Shown here: positions 1 through 9,356 of the stretch, one piece after another
How the letters are laid out: every line of letters begins with the position of its first letter
How positions within the stretch are numbered: the stretch's first letter is position 1
Source: Streptomyces griseorubiginosus
GTDB taxonomy: Bacteria; Actinomycetota; Actinomycetes; Streptomycetales; Streptomycetaceae
NCBI RefSeq assembly: GCF_001514195.1
Contig: NZ_KQ948735.1
Location: 1,334,055-1,398,054, forward strand
DNA: 64,000 nt
Direction: 5' to 3'
The notes under the pieces: model-generated
Told to the model about the DNA's origin: nothing
Database searches by the model: none
What the model saw: the letters and a program-made list of their open reading frames with translations, nothing else
Program-made: the position numbers and the translations under genes

Positions 1-802
1 TCGCGCAGACGGCGACCCGCAGCACGTCCTCACCCACCGGAGGACTCACGGAGGACTCCCGGACGGTGCCCCGCAGGGAGACCCTCAGCCCGTCCTCCTC
101 GTCGATGCCGAGTCCGTGCCGGAAGGGCAGCACGCCGTACGTGTGCCGCCCGGTGAGCCCGTGGAGCATGTCGAGTCCGGGTTCCAGGAGGCTGACGTCC
201 CCGCGGAACTTGTTGACGAGGAACCCGGCGACCAGCGCCTGGTCCTCGGGCGAGAGCAGCGCGACGGTCCCGAAGAAGGAGGCGAAGACGCCACCGCGGT
301 CGATGTCCCCGACGACCAGCACCGGCAGTCCGGCATTGCGGGCGATGCCCATGTTGACGATGTCGGTCCGCCGCAGATTGATCTCCGCCGGACTTCCGGC
401 CCCCTCACAGATCACCGCGTCATACGTGCCCCGCAACTCGGCGAGGCAGTCGAGCACGGTCCCGAGCAGCTTCTGCTGCCGCCCGCCGTGATAGCCGCGC
501 GCGCTCAGCTCGCCCACGGGCTTCCCGAGCAGCACGACCTGACTGCTCTGCTCCCCACCGGGCTTGAGCAGCACCGGATTCATCAGCGCGGTCGGCTCGA
601 CCCGGCAGGCCTGCGCCTGCATGGCCTGCGCCCGCCCGATCTCGGCACCCTCCCTCGTCACGAACGAGTTGAGGGACATGTTCTGCGCCTTGAACGGCGC
701 GACCTTCACTCCCTGCCGCACCAGCCACCGGCAGATCCCGGCGGTCACGACGCTCTTCCCCGCGTCGGAGGTGGTGCCGGCGACGAGAAGCCCCCCGCTC
801 AT
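1..802 (-). CDS. cobQ: Cobyric acid synthase CobQ, truncated at window edge
   Basis: Glutamine-dependent amidation of adenosylcobyrinic acid a,c-diamide to adenosylcobyric acid, a late step of cobalamin synthesis. About 267 N-terminal codons are visible and the C-terminal glutaminase half lies beyond base 1. The N-terminus is a CobQ/BioD-type P-loop (GTTSDAGKS) followed by [10 protein letters not shown], both characteristic of CobQ, and later [14 protein letters not shown] and [13 protein letters not shown]. The ATG overlaps the TGA of cobD (ATGA), so the two genes are translationally coupled and share control by the B12 riboswitch upstream of cobD. The identification is firm; the end of the gene is not seen. 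Confidence 0.95.
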   Translation of the reverse strand, partial: MSGGLLVAGTTSDAGKSVVTAGICRWLVRQGVKVAPFKAQNMSLNSFVTREGAEIGRAQAMQAQACRVEPTALMNPVLLKPGGEQSSQVVLLGKPVGELSARGYHGGRQQKLLGTVLDCLAELRGTYDAVICEGAGSPAEINLRRTDIVNMGIARNAGLPVLVVGDIDRGGVFASFFGTVALLSPEDQALVAGFLVNKFRGDVSLLEPGLDMLHGLTGRHTYGVLPFRHGLGIDEEDGLRVSLRGTVRESSVSPPVGEDVLRVAVCA

Positions 803-1743
803 GCCGTACGTCCCTTCCGGATCAGCCGTGCGGCGACCGCACCGGCACCGAGCGCGAGCAGCCCGACCCGCCGCGACAGCCGTACGGCACGCTCGATGTC
901 GTACGAGGCCACAGCGCGCCCTTCCCCGTTGAGCACGGGCCGGTGCTCGACCCGCCCCCCGTACGAGAGCGTCCCGCCGAGCCGCACCCCGAGCGCCCCC
1001 GCGAAGGAGGCCTCCACGGGCCCGGCGTTGGGGCTCGGATGCTTGCCGGCGTCCTTGCGCCACGCCCGCAGGGCGCCCTGCGGATCCGCCCCGGCGACCG
1101 TCGCGAGTACGGCGGTCAGCCGGGCCCCCGGCCACCCGGCCAGGTCGTCGAGCCGGGCGGAACCCCACCCGAAACGCCGGTAGCGGACCGACTTGTGACC
1201 CACCATGGCGTCCAGCGTGTTGACGGCCCGGAACCCGAGCAGCCCCGGCACCCCAGCGACGGCACCCCACACGAGCGCGCCCACGACGGCGTCGGAGGTG
1301 TTCTCGGCGACGGACTCCACGACGGCCCGGGCGATCCCGTCGGCGTCGAGGGCCTGCGGGTCCCGGCCGCACAGATGCGGCAGCCGTTCCCGGGCCGCCT
1401 CGACGTCCCCGGCCTCCAGCGCCCGCCCGATGAGCCGCGCCTCGCGGGCCAGCGAAGTGCCGCCCACGACGGCCCAGGTGGCGGCGGCGGTCAACGCGAC
1501 GGAAGCGGTACGGGACGGACGTACGACATGCTGCGCCACGGCCCCGAGCCCCACCGCACCGCCCACGCAGACGGCGGTGTGCAGTGCGCCCCAGCCCCGG
1601 TGGTCCCGCCACAGCACCCGCTCCACGGCACCCGCGGCCCGCCCGAACACGGCGACCGGGTGCCCGCGGCGCGGGTCACCGAGCAGGAGGTCACCGATCA
1701 GACCGGCGGCGGCGCCGTACGCGAAAACGCGATCGGCACGCAC
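799..1743 (-). CDS. cobD: Adenosylcobinamide-phosphate synthase CobD/CbiB
   Basis: Membrane enzyme attaching the aminopropanol arm to adenosylcobyric acid. The 314-aa length is normal for CbiB/CobD. Family features are the N-terminal [19 protein letters not shown] motif, [21 protein letters not shown] in the middle, and [22 protein letters not shown], with several hydrophobic segments. The start is GTG. It is the first gene after a cobalamin riboswitch and overlaps cobQ by 4 nt. Repression by adenosylcobalamin through that leader is inferred from the riboswitch. Confidence 0.95.
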   Translation of the reverse strand: MRADRVFAYGAAAGLIGDLLLGDPRRGHPVAVFGRAAGAVERVLWRDHRGWGALHTAVCVGGAVGLGAVAQHVVRPSRTASVALTAAATWAVVGGTSLAREARLIGRALEAGDVEAARERLPHLCGRDPQALDADGIARAVVESVAENTSDAVVGALVWGAVAGVPGLLGFRAVNTLDAMVGHKSVRYRRFGWGSARLDDLAGWPGARLTAVLATVAGADPQGALRAWRKDAGKHPSPNAGPVEASFAGALGVRLGGTLSYGGRVEHRPVLNGEGRAVASYDIERAVRLSRRVGLLALGAGAVAARLIRKGRTA

Positions 1744-1779
1744 CGGGTCAGCCGATCGCGGGGTCGTTCAGGTGCCTGG

Positions 1780-1990
1780 CAGCGCGGGTGGATCGGCAGG
1801 CGAGCATCGCGTCATGTCCTCACTCAGGGTGTCCACGCCCTGGTTCGACGAGTCCGGCGGCGAGAGTTCCTGGCTCCCGGGGGTGTCTACCCCGGTGACA
1901 GTGGCGGGACCGCGCCGGATTCGCACCGGCTTCCTCTCCTGCTGCCGTAAATGGCTCCGGCAGTCCACCACGGGCCTTCGAGACCCGTCA
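1780..1990 (-). promoter_or_regulatory. Cobalamin (AdoCbl) riboswitch
   Basis: Read on the minus strand, the leader of cobD contains GCCGGTGCGAATCCGGC followed by a GCGGTCCCGCCACTGT box, the conserved B12-box and core of cobalamin riboswitches, then paired GC-rich arms including GGGTGTCCACGCCC-type stems. It lies directly between the transcription terminator at 2051-2097 and the GTG of cobD. Family knowledge says AdoCbl binding reduces expression of the downstream cob genes. The exact 5' and 3' boundaries are approximate. Confidence 0.9.
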
Positions 1991-2050
1991 ACTTGCTGTT
2001 GACCTGCGACGGGGGAGTGTGCAGAACCCCACACGACCGGTCATGGAAGA

Positions 2051-2097
2051 ACGGCCGGGCGGGCACGGAACGGGGAGTTCCGTGCCCGCCCGGCCGT
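2051..2097 (-). terminator. Strong hairpin terminator of the phosphate-transport operon
   Basis: A perfect 20-bp inverted repeat (2051-2070 with 2078-2097) with a 7-nt loop lies 16 bp past the stop of the small membrane protein and before the cob riboswitch. It is placed to insulate the two minus-strand operons. There is no U-tract, which is common in Streptomyces. Confidence 0.8.
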
Positions 2098-2112
2098 CGG
2101 ACGAGGCGGTGG

Positions 2113-2334
2113 TCAGGCCACGATCAGATAGATCCCGTACGCCACCGCCGCCGCGCAGGCCGCGAAGCAGGCGTAGGCGCCGGTGACCGCGAGAGCGGCC
2201 GAGCCGCCCTGGGCGGTGGCCCGCTCCTGGCGGGAGAGGCCCATGATGCCGAGGGTGAACAGGGCCACGAGGCCCACGGTGACGACGAGGCTGACGCCGA
2301 AGACGGAGCCGAGGGCTTCCCAGTCGATCTTCAT
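2113..2334 (-). CDS. Small two-helix membrane protein downstream of phosphate transporter
   Basis: A 73-aa protein with two hydrophobic segments (roughly residues 9-31 and 48-72) separated by a short polar stretch containing SRQERATAQGG. It starts 29 nt after the transporter stop and so shares its transcript. I do not recognise a named family. Co-transcription with a PiT transporter suggests an accessory membrane role in phosphate transport, which is inference from position only. Confidence 0.8.
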   Translation of the reverse strand: MKIDWEALGSVFGVSLVVTVGLVALFTLGIMGLSRQERATAQGGSAALAVTGAYACFAACAAAVAYGIYLIVA

Positions 2335-2363
2335 GGTGAGGCTTCCTTAGGACTGGTGCGGGC

Positions 2364-3617
<1,254 letters not shown>

Positions 3618-3653
3618 TTACCCAGGCAATCGTTCGAGGTCATTGGCATGTTG

Positions 3654-3686
3654 AAGGTAAGTAACCTGAGTGAACGGAAGATGAAC
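3654..3686 (-). promoter_or_regulatory. PHO box (PhoP direct-repeat units) upstream of pitH
   Basis: On the minus strand GTTCATCTTCC (3686-3676) is followed immediately by GTTCACTCAGG (3675-3665), two 11-nt direct repeat units matching the Streptomyces PHO-box unit, and then a degenerate third unit TTACTTACCTT. The box lies 37-69 bp upstream of the pitH start. PhoP binding is inferred from the motif. Confidence 0.75.
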
Positions 3687-3793
3687 TGAGGCAGGCCGCA
3701 CGGTGACCGTAATCTCAGGCGATTGCCGGGCCCGGCCCCGCGCCCCCCGCCCGACCCACCCGCCCCAGGCCCACGGCCTGGCAGGATCACGGC

Positions 3794-4480
3794 ATGGCTG
3801 AGGAACAGCGGGATCCGCGACACGTACAGGACAGCGGACAGGAGGAGGCGGAGGCCTGGTCCGAGCTGGTCGACACGGCCCGCCGGACGGTCTCCGACGG
3901 ACTGGTCGTCGGCACCTCCGGCAACGTCTCGGTCCGGGTCGGGAACACGGTCCTGGTCACCCCGTCCGGCGTCCCCTACGACCGCCTCACACCGGCCGAC
4001 CTGACGGGCGTCGACCTCCAGGGCCGGCAGGTCCTCGGCACCCTGGTCCCCACCAGCGAACTCCCCATGCACCTCGCGGTCTACCGCAGCACCGACGCCC
4101 GCGCGATCGTCCACACCCACGCCGTGCACGCCACGGCCGTCTCCACCCTCGTCCCCGAGCTCCCGGCGATCCACTACATGACCGGCGCGCTCGGCGGCCC
4201 CGTCCGGGTCGCCCCCTACGCCACGTACGGCACCGACGAGCTGGCCGAGAACATGCTCCGGGCCCTCACCGGCCGCACCGCCTGCCTCCTCCAGAACCAC
4301 GGCACGATTGCATACGGCGCGAGCCTGTCCCAGGCGTACGACCGCACGGCCCAACTGGAATGGATGTCCCACCTCTGGCTCACAGCCCGCGCGGTACCGG
4401 GCCTGACGCCTCACCTGCTGACGGAGGAGCAGGTTGCCGAGGCCGGTGAGAGGTTGCGGGGGTACGGGCAGCGGGGGTGA
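3794..4480 (+). CDS. Class II aldolase/adducin-family protein (L-fuculose-phosphate aldolase-like)
   Basis: A 228-aa zinc-dependent aldolase-family protein. It has the FucA-type substrate loop GTSGNVSVRVGN, the catalytic Glu context SELPMHLAVYR, the zinc pair in IVHTHAVHATAV, and the third histidine in LLQNHGTIAYG. These are the features of L-fuculose- and L-rhamnulose-1-phosphate aldolases and related sugar-phosphate enzymes. The true substrate cannot be read from sequence. No sugar kinase or isomerase neighbour is present, so catabolic context is missing. It is the only gene between the PHO box and a repeat-filled spacer. Confidence 0.88.
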   Translation: MAEEQRDPRHVQDSGQEEAEAWSELVDTARRTVSDGLVVGTSGNVSVRVGNTVLVTPSGVPYDRLTPADLTGVDLQGRQVLGTLVPTSELPMHLAVYRSTDARAIVHTHAVHATAVSTLVPELPAIHYMTGALGGPVRVAPYATYGTDELAENMLRALTGRTACLLQNHGTIAYGASLSQAYDRTAQLEWMSHLWLTARAVPGLTPHLLTEEQVAEAGERLRGYGQRG

Positions 4481-4809
4481 CGGCGCCTATGGGGGTGCCG
4501 GGTGCGGTTTTCGGGCGGCTGCGGGTGCGTTGTGGCTGGTCGCGCAGTTCCCCGCGCCCCCGCTGCGCTGGGCTTGAGCGGGGCGCTCACTTGGGTGCCG
4601 GGTGTGGTTCGCGGGCGGGTGCGGGTCCGTTGTGGCTGGTCGCGCAGTTCCCCGCGCCCCTGGGGGCGTGCAGCGGGCCTGCGCCACGACGGATCGCCCC
4701 TTCAGGGGCGCGGGGAACTGCGCAAAACGCCCGCCCCCACCCAGCCGCAGACAACCGGACGACCCCCGCCCACTGGCCCAACCCACCCGACCCCGCGAAA
4801 CTGAAACAC
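4481..4809. repeat. Spacer with three copies of a dispersed 41-bp element
   Basis: This 329-bp spacer has no convincing gene. Two copies of a 41-bp element lie at 4520-4560 and 4620-4660, exactly 100 bp apart in the same orientation. Their flanks (about 35 bp to the left) are also similar, so a roughly 100-bp block appears duplicated. A third, inverted and degenerate copy starts at 4705. The invariant core is GGGGCGCGGGGAACTGCGC (19 bp; plus strand at 4705-4723, minus strand at 4542-4560 and 4642-4660). The inverted pair 4642-4660/4705-4723 could fold into a hairpin. Further copies are at 57422 and 60888. Confidence 0.85.
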
Positions 4810-5997
4810 GTGCGCACTATCAAGACGAAGGCCGCCGCAGTCACCGCAACCCTGGCCGCCGGCGCCGCCGCGGCCGCCGCAGGCATCGTCGCCGGCCGCC
4901 TCGCCAGCGACGCCGGACTGAAGGCACCCCCCGGCCGCCCCCTCCCCGGTGAACCCCGCCTGACCGTGCACTCCACCGCGGCCGGCCGCATCGCCCTCAC
5001 CCGCGACCTCGCCGCCCTCCGCCCCGGCACCTACGGCCTGGCAGGCGACGCCGCACACGCCGTCGTCGGCCCCGTCCTCACCGGGGAACCCCACTCCGCC
5101 GACACCGTCGTACGCCGCCTGGAACGCGTCACCCACGGCACCCTGAAACCCGGCGACAAGGTCCATCTCACCCCGAACGCCCACGTCGGCGACCCGACGT
5201 CCGCCCTCGGCCTCGACCACACGGACGTCGAGATCCCCGGCGAACTCGGCCCCCTGCCCGCCTGGTTCGTGCCCGGCACCAGGAACACCTGGGTCATCGC
5301 GGTCCACGGCCTCGGCCCGACCCGCGAACACGCCCTGAACGTGATGGAGTTCCTGCACCACCACCGCTTCCCGGTCCTCGCCCCCGCCTACCGCGGCGAC
5401 GCCGACGCGCCCCGCCCGCCCGACGGCCTCCACCACTTCGGCGAGACCGAGTGGCGCGACCTGGACGCCGCGATGCGCTGGGCCGTCGACCACGGCGCCC
5501 GCCAACTCGTCCTGCACGGCTGGTCCACCGGCGCCACCATGGCCCTGCGCGCCGCCGCCCGCTCCCCACTGCGCGGCCGCGTCAAGGGACTCGTCCTGGA
5601 CTCCCCGGTGCTCAGCTGGGAACGCACCCTGCGCGCCCTCGCCGCCGCCCGCCACACCCCCGGCGTCCTCCTGCCGCTCGCCGTGCGCGCGGCCCAGGGC
5701 CGCACCGGCCTGCCCAGCGACCACTCCGGCCTGTACGCCGACCGGACCGTCCCCTACGCCGACCACGCGGACCGTACCGACGACATGGGCCCCGACCGGC
5801 CCCCGCCCCCCACCCTGATCTTCCACGGCCCGGACGACACGATCGCCCCCTGGGACCTCTCCCGCCGTCTCGCCGCCACGCACTCGGACCGGATCACCCT
5901 CCACACGGTCGACCAGGCCCCCCACGCGGCCATGTGGAACGCCGACCCGAGCGCCTACGAGGAAGCACTGCGCCGCTTCCTCACGCCGCTGATGTGA
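4810..5997 (+). CDS. Membrane-anchored or exported alpha/beta-hydrolase
   Basis: A 395-aa protein with an N-terminal Lys-containing start and an Ala-rich hydrophobic segment (about residues 10-33), suggesting a signal anchor or signal peptide. The C-terminal half is an alpha/beta-hydrolase: oxyanion strand VIAVHGLGPTREH, nucleophile elbow HGWSTGAT (GxSxG type), acid in FHGPDDTIAP and histidine in QAPHAAMW. This resembles prolyl-oligopeptidase/BAAT-like hydrolases, but the substrate is unknown. I chose the GTG at 4810 because the longer open frame runs back through the 41-bp repeats and codes only for low-complexity sequence. It is monocistronic. Confidence 0.82.
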   Translation: MRTIKTKAAAVTATLAAGAAAAAAGIVAGRLASDAGLKAPPGRPLPGEPRLTVHSTAAGRIALTRDLAALRPGTYGLAGDAAHAVVGPVLTGEPHSADTVVRRLERVTHGTLKPGDKVHLTPNAHVGDPTSALGLDHTDVEIPGELGPLPAWFVPGTRNTWVIAVHGLGPTREHALNVMEFLHHHRFPVLAPAYRGDADAPRPPDGLHHFGETEWRDLDAAMRWAVDHGARQLVLHGWSTGATMALRAAARSPLRGRVKGLVLDSPVLSWERTLRALAAARHTPGVLLPLAVRAAQGRTGLPSDHSGLYADRTVPYADHADRTDDMGPDRPPPPTLIFHGPDDTIAPWDLSRRLAATHSDRITLHTVDQAPHAAMWNADPSAYEEALRRFLTPLM

Positions 5998-6210
5998 GCC
6001 CCCGGCCCCCTGATCGGGCACTCGGAGGGTGGTACGGACCCCCCGCCCCCACCCCGTTCCCACCCCCGGTCCCACACCTTCCGTTTAAGCCCGTACCACT
6101 GGCCTGATCTCGGCGTATACCCCTCCGCGCGGCCCCTGCGTCGGCCCGGCCCGTCGCCCGCGGTGACATTCCGTTTGGGTTTTCGGACCGTCAACCGGAA
6201 GACTGCACCC

Positions 6211-7614
6211 GTGACGTCCCGTATCCCGCGCGACTCCAGGCTTCGACTCGTCCGCCCGCGACCCCTGGCCGCCGCCCCCACAGCTGTGAACCAGCGACGC
6301 CCTCGCCGCCCCGCGCCCCGCCCCCCGGAGGGCACTCCGGCCCCCGCGGAACTGGCCAGAATGGCGCGCTCCGGCCTGGCCGACGCGGCCCGCCTCGCCC
6401 ACTGGGCCGACGACGCGCTACGGCCCGGCGGCGACGGCGCGAGCGACGGCAAGGGCACGCTCTCCGACGAGACGGCCGAACGCGCGGCCGCGGACCTCGG
6501 ACTGACCGCGGCTCAGATCCGCGCCGACTGGGACACCGCCCGCCTCGCCGGCCTGGTCGAGGTGCACGGGAACAGCGCCCGCCCGGGCTGGCGGCTGCGC
6601 GCCTGGGACCGCGACGACAGTGCCGTGCTGCGCGGCTGGGTCGCCCTCTTCGACGCCTGGTCGCTCGCCCACCCGGAACCCGGCGACCGCGAGCCCGCCG
6701 CCGTCGCCGAGGTCGTCTCGGCCATGCCCCAGGTCCTCTCCTTCCTCCAGCTCTCCGCCGGACCGGTCCCCGTCGAGCAGCTCCTGGACCTCCTGGAGCA
6801 GCGCGTCGTCGAACTGCGCACCGAGCGCTGCGAGATCCCCTACGGCCCCCAGCCCGAGCCCGTGGAGGAGCCCGAGGCGACGGAGCCTCAGGACGCCCCC
6901 CTCGCCCCCCTTCTGGACTGGGCCCTGCGCGCCCTCGCCTCCGTCGGCGCCCTGACCTACGGCGACGGCCAGGCCACCCTCACCCCGCTCGGCAACTGGG
7001 CGGTGTGGGTCAAACTGGAGCAGATCTGCGTGGCCGCCCAGAGCCCCGCCGGGAACATCGAGGTCGCCGCCGAGGAGATGCTCCGCGGCTGCGCCCAGCT
7101 GCGCCCCAACGCGGCCCGCGCCGAGTACCGCGCCTGGCTCGCCGCCCGCCCGGTCGGCAGCGCCGTCACCGACTTGCTCGGCGCCGCCCGCGGCGACGAC
7201 GCCCTGCTGCGCGGCCTCGCCTTCGAGGCCCTGCGGGTGGTCGGCGCCCCCGCCGAGCCCGACGTCCGCGCGGTGGCCGAGGAGCCCACCCTGCGGCCGT
7301 ACGCCCTGCTGTGGCTGGCCGAGCACGACGGCATCGACCCTGAGGACGCCCACGAGGTCCTCACCCGGGAGGAGGCCACCTGGCTGTGGGTCGACACGGC
7401 TGCCGCCGTCGCGGACCACGGCGAGGCCCCGATGCTGGTGCGGCACCTGGAGTCCGCCCTCCAGCCGACCGTGCCCCAACTGCTCGACGAGGTCCGGGCC
7501 GTGGGCCATCCCCGCACCGTGCAGGTCCTGGTCGCGCTCGCCGCCGCCCACCCCGACCCGGCCCTCGCCAAGGCCGTCCGCCGCGCCGCCTTCCAGGTGC
7601 ACACCGGAGGGTGA
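6211..7614 (+). CDS. Uncharacterised actinobacterial protein with predicted winged-helix-like N-half
   Basis: A 467-aa protein I cannot assign to a named family. After a basic, proline-rich start (about 45 residues), residues about 50-130 (AELARMARSGLADAARLA to WRLRAWD) read like a helix-turn-helix or winged-helix module. An acidic Pro/Glu stretch (EPVEEPEATEPQDAP) separates it from an Ala/Leu-rich helical C-terminal half that could be repeat-like. GTG 6211 has GGAAG upstream; an in-frame GTG at 6163 has none. No membrane segment or signal peptide. Its stop codon lies in the first unit of a short tandem repeat. Confidence 0.7.
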   Translation: MTSRIPRDSRLRLVRPRPLAAAPTAVNQRRPRRPAPRPPEGTPAPAELARMARSGLADAARLAHWADDALRPGGDGASDGKGTLSDETAERAAADLGLTAAQIRADWDTARLAGLVEVHGNSARPGWRLRAWDRDDSAVLRGWVALFDAWSLAHPEPGDREPAAVAEVVSAMPQVLSFLQLSAGPVPVEQLLDLLEQRVVELRTERCEIPYGPQPEPVEEPEATEPQDAPLAPLLDWALRALASVGALTYGDGQATLTPLGNWAVWVKLEQICVAAQSPAGNIEVAAEEMLRGCAQLRPNAARAEYRAWLAARPVGSAVTDLLGAARGDDALLRGLAFEALRVVGAPAEPDVRAVAEEPTLRPYALLWLAEHDGIDPEDAHEVLTREEATWLWVDTAAAVADHGEAPMLVRHLESALQPTVPQLLDEVRAVGHPRTVQVLVALAAAHPDPALAKAVRRAAFQVHTGG

Positions 7615-7654
7615 GCGCCGAAAGGTGACTGCCGGATGGTGAGCGCCGGAGGGT
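7606..7654. repeat. Tandem 14-15-bp repeats spanning the stop codon
   Basis: Four imperfect units begin at about 7606, 7621, 7636 and 7650, each containing GGTGA followed by a GCCGG-like segment. The first unit holds the TGA stop of the gene ending at 7614, so the gene end appears to have been duplicated toward the convergent VOC gene. Confidence 0.7.
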
Positions 7655-7657
7655 GAG

Positions 7658-8071
7658 TCAGACGCGTATCTCCGGCGCGTAGGTGCCGAAGCTCCAGATG
7701 TTGCCCTCGAGGTCCCGGGCCATGTAGTCGCGGGAGCCGTAGTCCTGGTCCGTCGGGGGCATCAGGATCTCCGCGCCGTGCTCCACGGCCCGGCGGTGGT
7801 GTGCGTCGACGTCGTCCACCACGACGTACACCCCGGTCGTGCCCGCCTCTTTCATCGCCGCGTCGAAGAGGCCGCCGCGGCCCTTGGAGCCGAGCATCAC
7901 CGCGCCGTTGCCCTGCACCAGCTCGGCGTGCATCACCAGGCCGTCCTCGCCCTCGTACACCGACGACTCGGTGAACCCGAACACCTCCGTCAGCTGCCTG
8001 ATCGCCGCCTTCGCGTCGGCGTACAGCAGGGTCGGGTAGATGCTCGGACGCGTGCCGCTCGTCCCCGTCAT
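7658..8071 (-). CDS. VOC-superfamily (glyoxalase/bleomycin-resistance-like) protein
   Basis: A 137-aa single-module VOC protein. It starts with the typical strand SIYPTLLYADAKAAIRQLTEVFGF, continues through GAVMLGSKGRG and VVVDDVDAHHRRAVEHGAEI, and closes with YMARDLEGNIWSFGTY. This is the PhnB/YdfO-like subclass often annotated as glyoxalase or extradiol dioxygenase, but metal ligands cannot be assigned with certainty. ATG 8071 has GAGGGAG at correct spacing; the GTG three codons upstream lies too close to it. Function and substrate are unknown. Confidence 0.85.
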   Translation of the reverse strand: MTGTSGTRPSIYPTLLYADAKAAIRQLTEVFGFTESSVYEGEDGLVMHAELVQGNGAVMLGSKGRGGLFDAAMKEAGTTGVYVVVDDVDAHHRRAVEHGAEILMPPTDQDYGSRDYMARDLEGNIWSFGTYAPEIRV

Positions 8072-8189
8072 GCCGATCACTCCCTCGTGAACCGAGTGCC
8101 GTTGTCCCCTCTGCGAAACAGTCTTGCAGCGACCACTGACAATCGCCTGTGACCAGGCAGAACAGCCTGCGGCCCGGGCGGATCGCCGC

Positions 8190-9080
8190 TCAGCGGAAGG
8201 TGTCGCAGCGGGCCATGTCGCCCGACTCGTACCCCTGCCGGAACCACTGCTGCCGCTGCTCCGCCGACCCGTGCGTCCACGACTCCGGGGTCACCCGCCC
8301 CTGGAAGCGCTCCTGGATCCGGTCGTCGCCCACGGCCGCCGCCGCGTCCAGGCCGTCGGTGATGTCCGCGTCCGTGAGGCTCGTGATGAGCGGCCGGCCC
8401 GTGGACTCGTCCTTCGTGGTGGTCGCGTGCCGCGCCCACACGCCGGCGTAGCAGTCCGCCTGGAGCTCCACCCGCACCGCGTTGCTGCCGGCCCCGGTGC
8501 GCCCGTCCTGCGACCGGCTCAGCGTGCCGGTCAGGTCCTGCACGTGGTGCCCGTACTCGTGGGCCACCACGTACGCCTGCGCGAACGGGCCGCCGGTGGC
8601 CCCGAACTTGGAGCGCAGCTCGCCGAAGAACCCGAGGTCCAGATAGACCTTCCGGTCGCCCGGGCAGTAGAACGGCCCGACCGCCGAGGTGGCCGACCCG
8701 CACGCCGTGCCGACCCGCTCGCTGAAGAAGACCGTGCGGGAGGGCTCGTAGGATGCGCCGCGCCGCGTGAACTCCTGGTCCCAGTAGTCCTGGACGCTGT
8801 TGACCACTGCCACCATGCGGCAGTCGTCGCGGGTGTTCGCGTCCTGCCCGGTCCTGCAGTCCTGTTCGACCTGCGCGAGCCCGGAGGCCGTGGCGGCCGG
8901 CTGTCCGCCGCCGTCGGTGAGGCCGAGCTGGTCGGGGCCGACGCCGAGGAAGAGACCGAGGAGCAGGACGATCAGGCCGCCGATGCCACCCCCGATGGTC
9001 GCCTTCCCGCCCGGGACGCGGCTGCCGCGCACGTCCTGCACCTCGGAGGTGTCCAAACTGGCGTCGTCGTCGAACTGCAT
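8190..9080 (-). CDS. Neutral zinc metallopeptidase (YpfJ family), membrane-anchored
   Basis: A 296-aa protein of the zinc_peptidase (YpfJ) family. It begins with an acidic tail ([18 protein letters not shown]), then one transmembrane helix (about residues 25-48, [18 protein letters not shown]), then the extracytoplasmic domain containing the catalytic HEYGHHVQD (HExxH) and downstream [15 protein letters not shown] sequence, here [15 protein letters not shown], supplying the third ligand. Four Cys may form disulfides outside the cell. ATG 9080 follows GAGGG. It is divergent from the ABC-F transcription unit with 195 bp between them. Confidence 0.9.
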   Translation of the reverse strand: MQFDDDASLDTSEVQDVRGSRVPGGKATIGGGIGGLIVLLLGLFLGVGPDQLGLTDGGGQPAATASGLAQVEQDCRTGQDANTRDDCRMVAVVNSVQDYWDQEFTRRGASYEPSRTVFFSERVGTACGSATSAVGPFYCPGDRKVYLDLGFFGELRSKFGATGGPFAQAYVVAHEYGHHVQDLTGTLSRSQDGRTGAGSNAVRVELQADCYAGVWARHATTTKDESTGRPLITSLTDADITDGLDAAAAVGDDRIQERFQGRVTPESWTHGSAEQRQQWFRQGYESGDMARCDTFR

Positions 9081-9263
9081 GCGGACACCGCCCTCTGCGC
9101 GTACCGGCCCCCGCAGGGCATCCTCGCCCGGCGGTCCCCGCCCGGCCCAGATCACCCACCCGAACGGGGGACGTCGACGGGACCGGCCGACGGAACCGAC
9201 CGGATACCCGGAGCGAGACCGATCGAACACCCGAACGCAGAAAAAGTGCTTGCACGGCCCCGT

Positions 9264-9269
9264 TAGACT
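9264..9269 (+). promoter_or_regulatory. -10 element of a probable leaderless transcript
   Basis: TAGACT lies 6 bp before the ATG of the 7-codon ORF, which puts the A of that ATG at the expected transcription start. No good -35 hexamer is found 16-19 bp upstream (AAAAAG region), so an extended or alternative sigma contact is possible. Confidence 0.45.
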
Positions 9270-9275
9270 TGGCCC

Positions 9276-9299
9276 ATGGCCATTCTCCTCGCGCATTAG
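9276..9299 (+). CDS. Putative 7-residue leaderless leader peptide (MAILLAH)
   Basis: ATG-GCC-ATT-CTC-CTC-GCG-CAT-TAG encodes MAILLAH and ends 57 bp before the ABC-F start. A TAGACT -10 box ends 6 bp before the ATG, so the ORF would be translated from the 5' end of the mRNA. ABC-F genes are often controlled by ribosome stalling on short leader ORFs. That this ORF is translated, or regulates anything, is inference. It is too short for statistical support from codon use. Confidence 0.4.
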   Translation: MAILLAH

Positions 9300-9356
9300 A
9301 CGGCGGGAACGTCCTCAGCCGCCCACCGCCCCACAACCCGCCCCTGGAGTCTGTCC

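Noticed and set aside
4477..4809. Upstream in-frame extension of the hydrolase gene (long ORF from 4477)
   Set aside because: It runs through the dispersed 41-bp repeats, overlaps the aldolase stop and codes for low-complexity sequence; the GTG at 4810 gives a normal signal-anchor start.
7606..7654. CRISPR-like array at the gene end
   Set aside because: Units are 14-15 bp and imperfect with no spacers, and no cas genes occur in the window.
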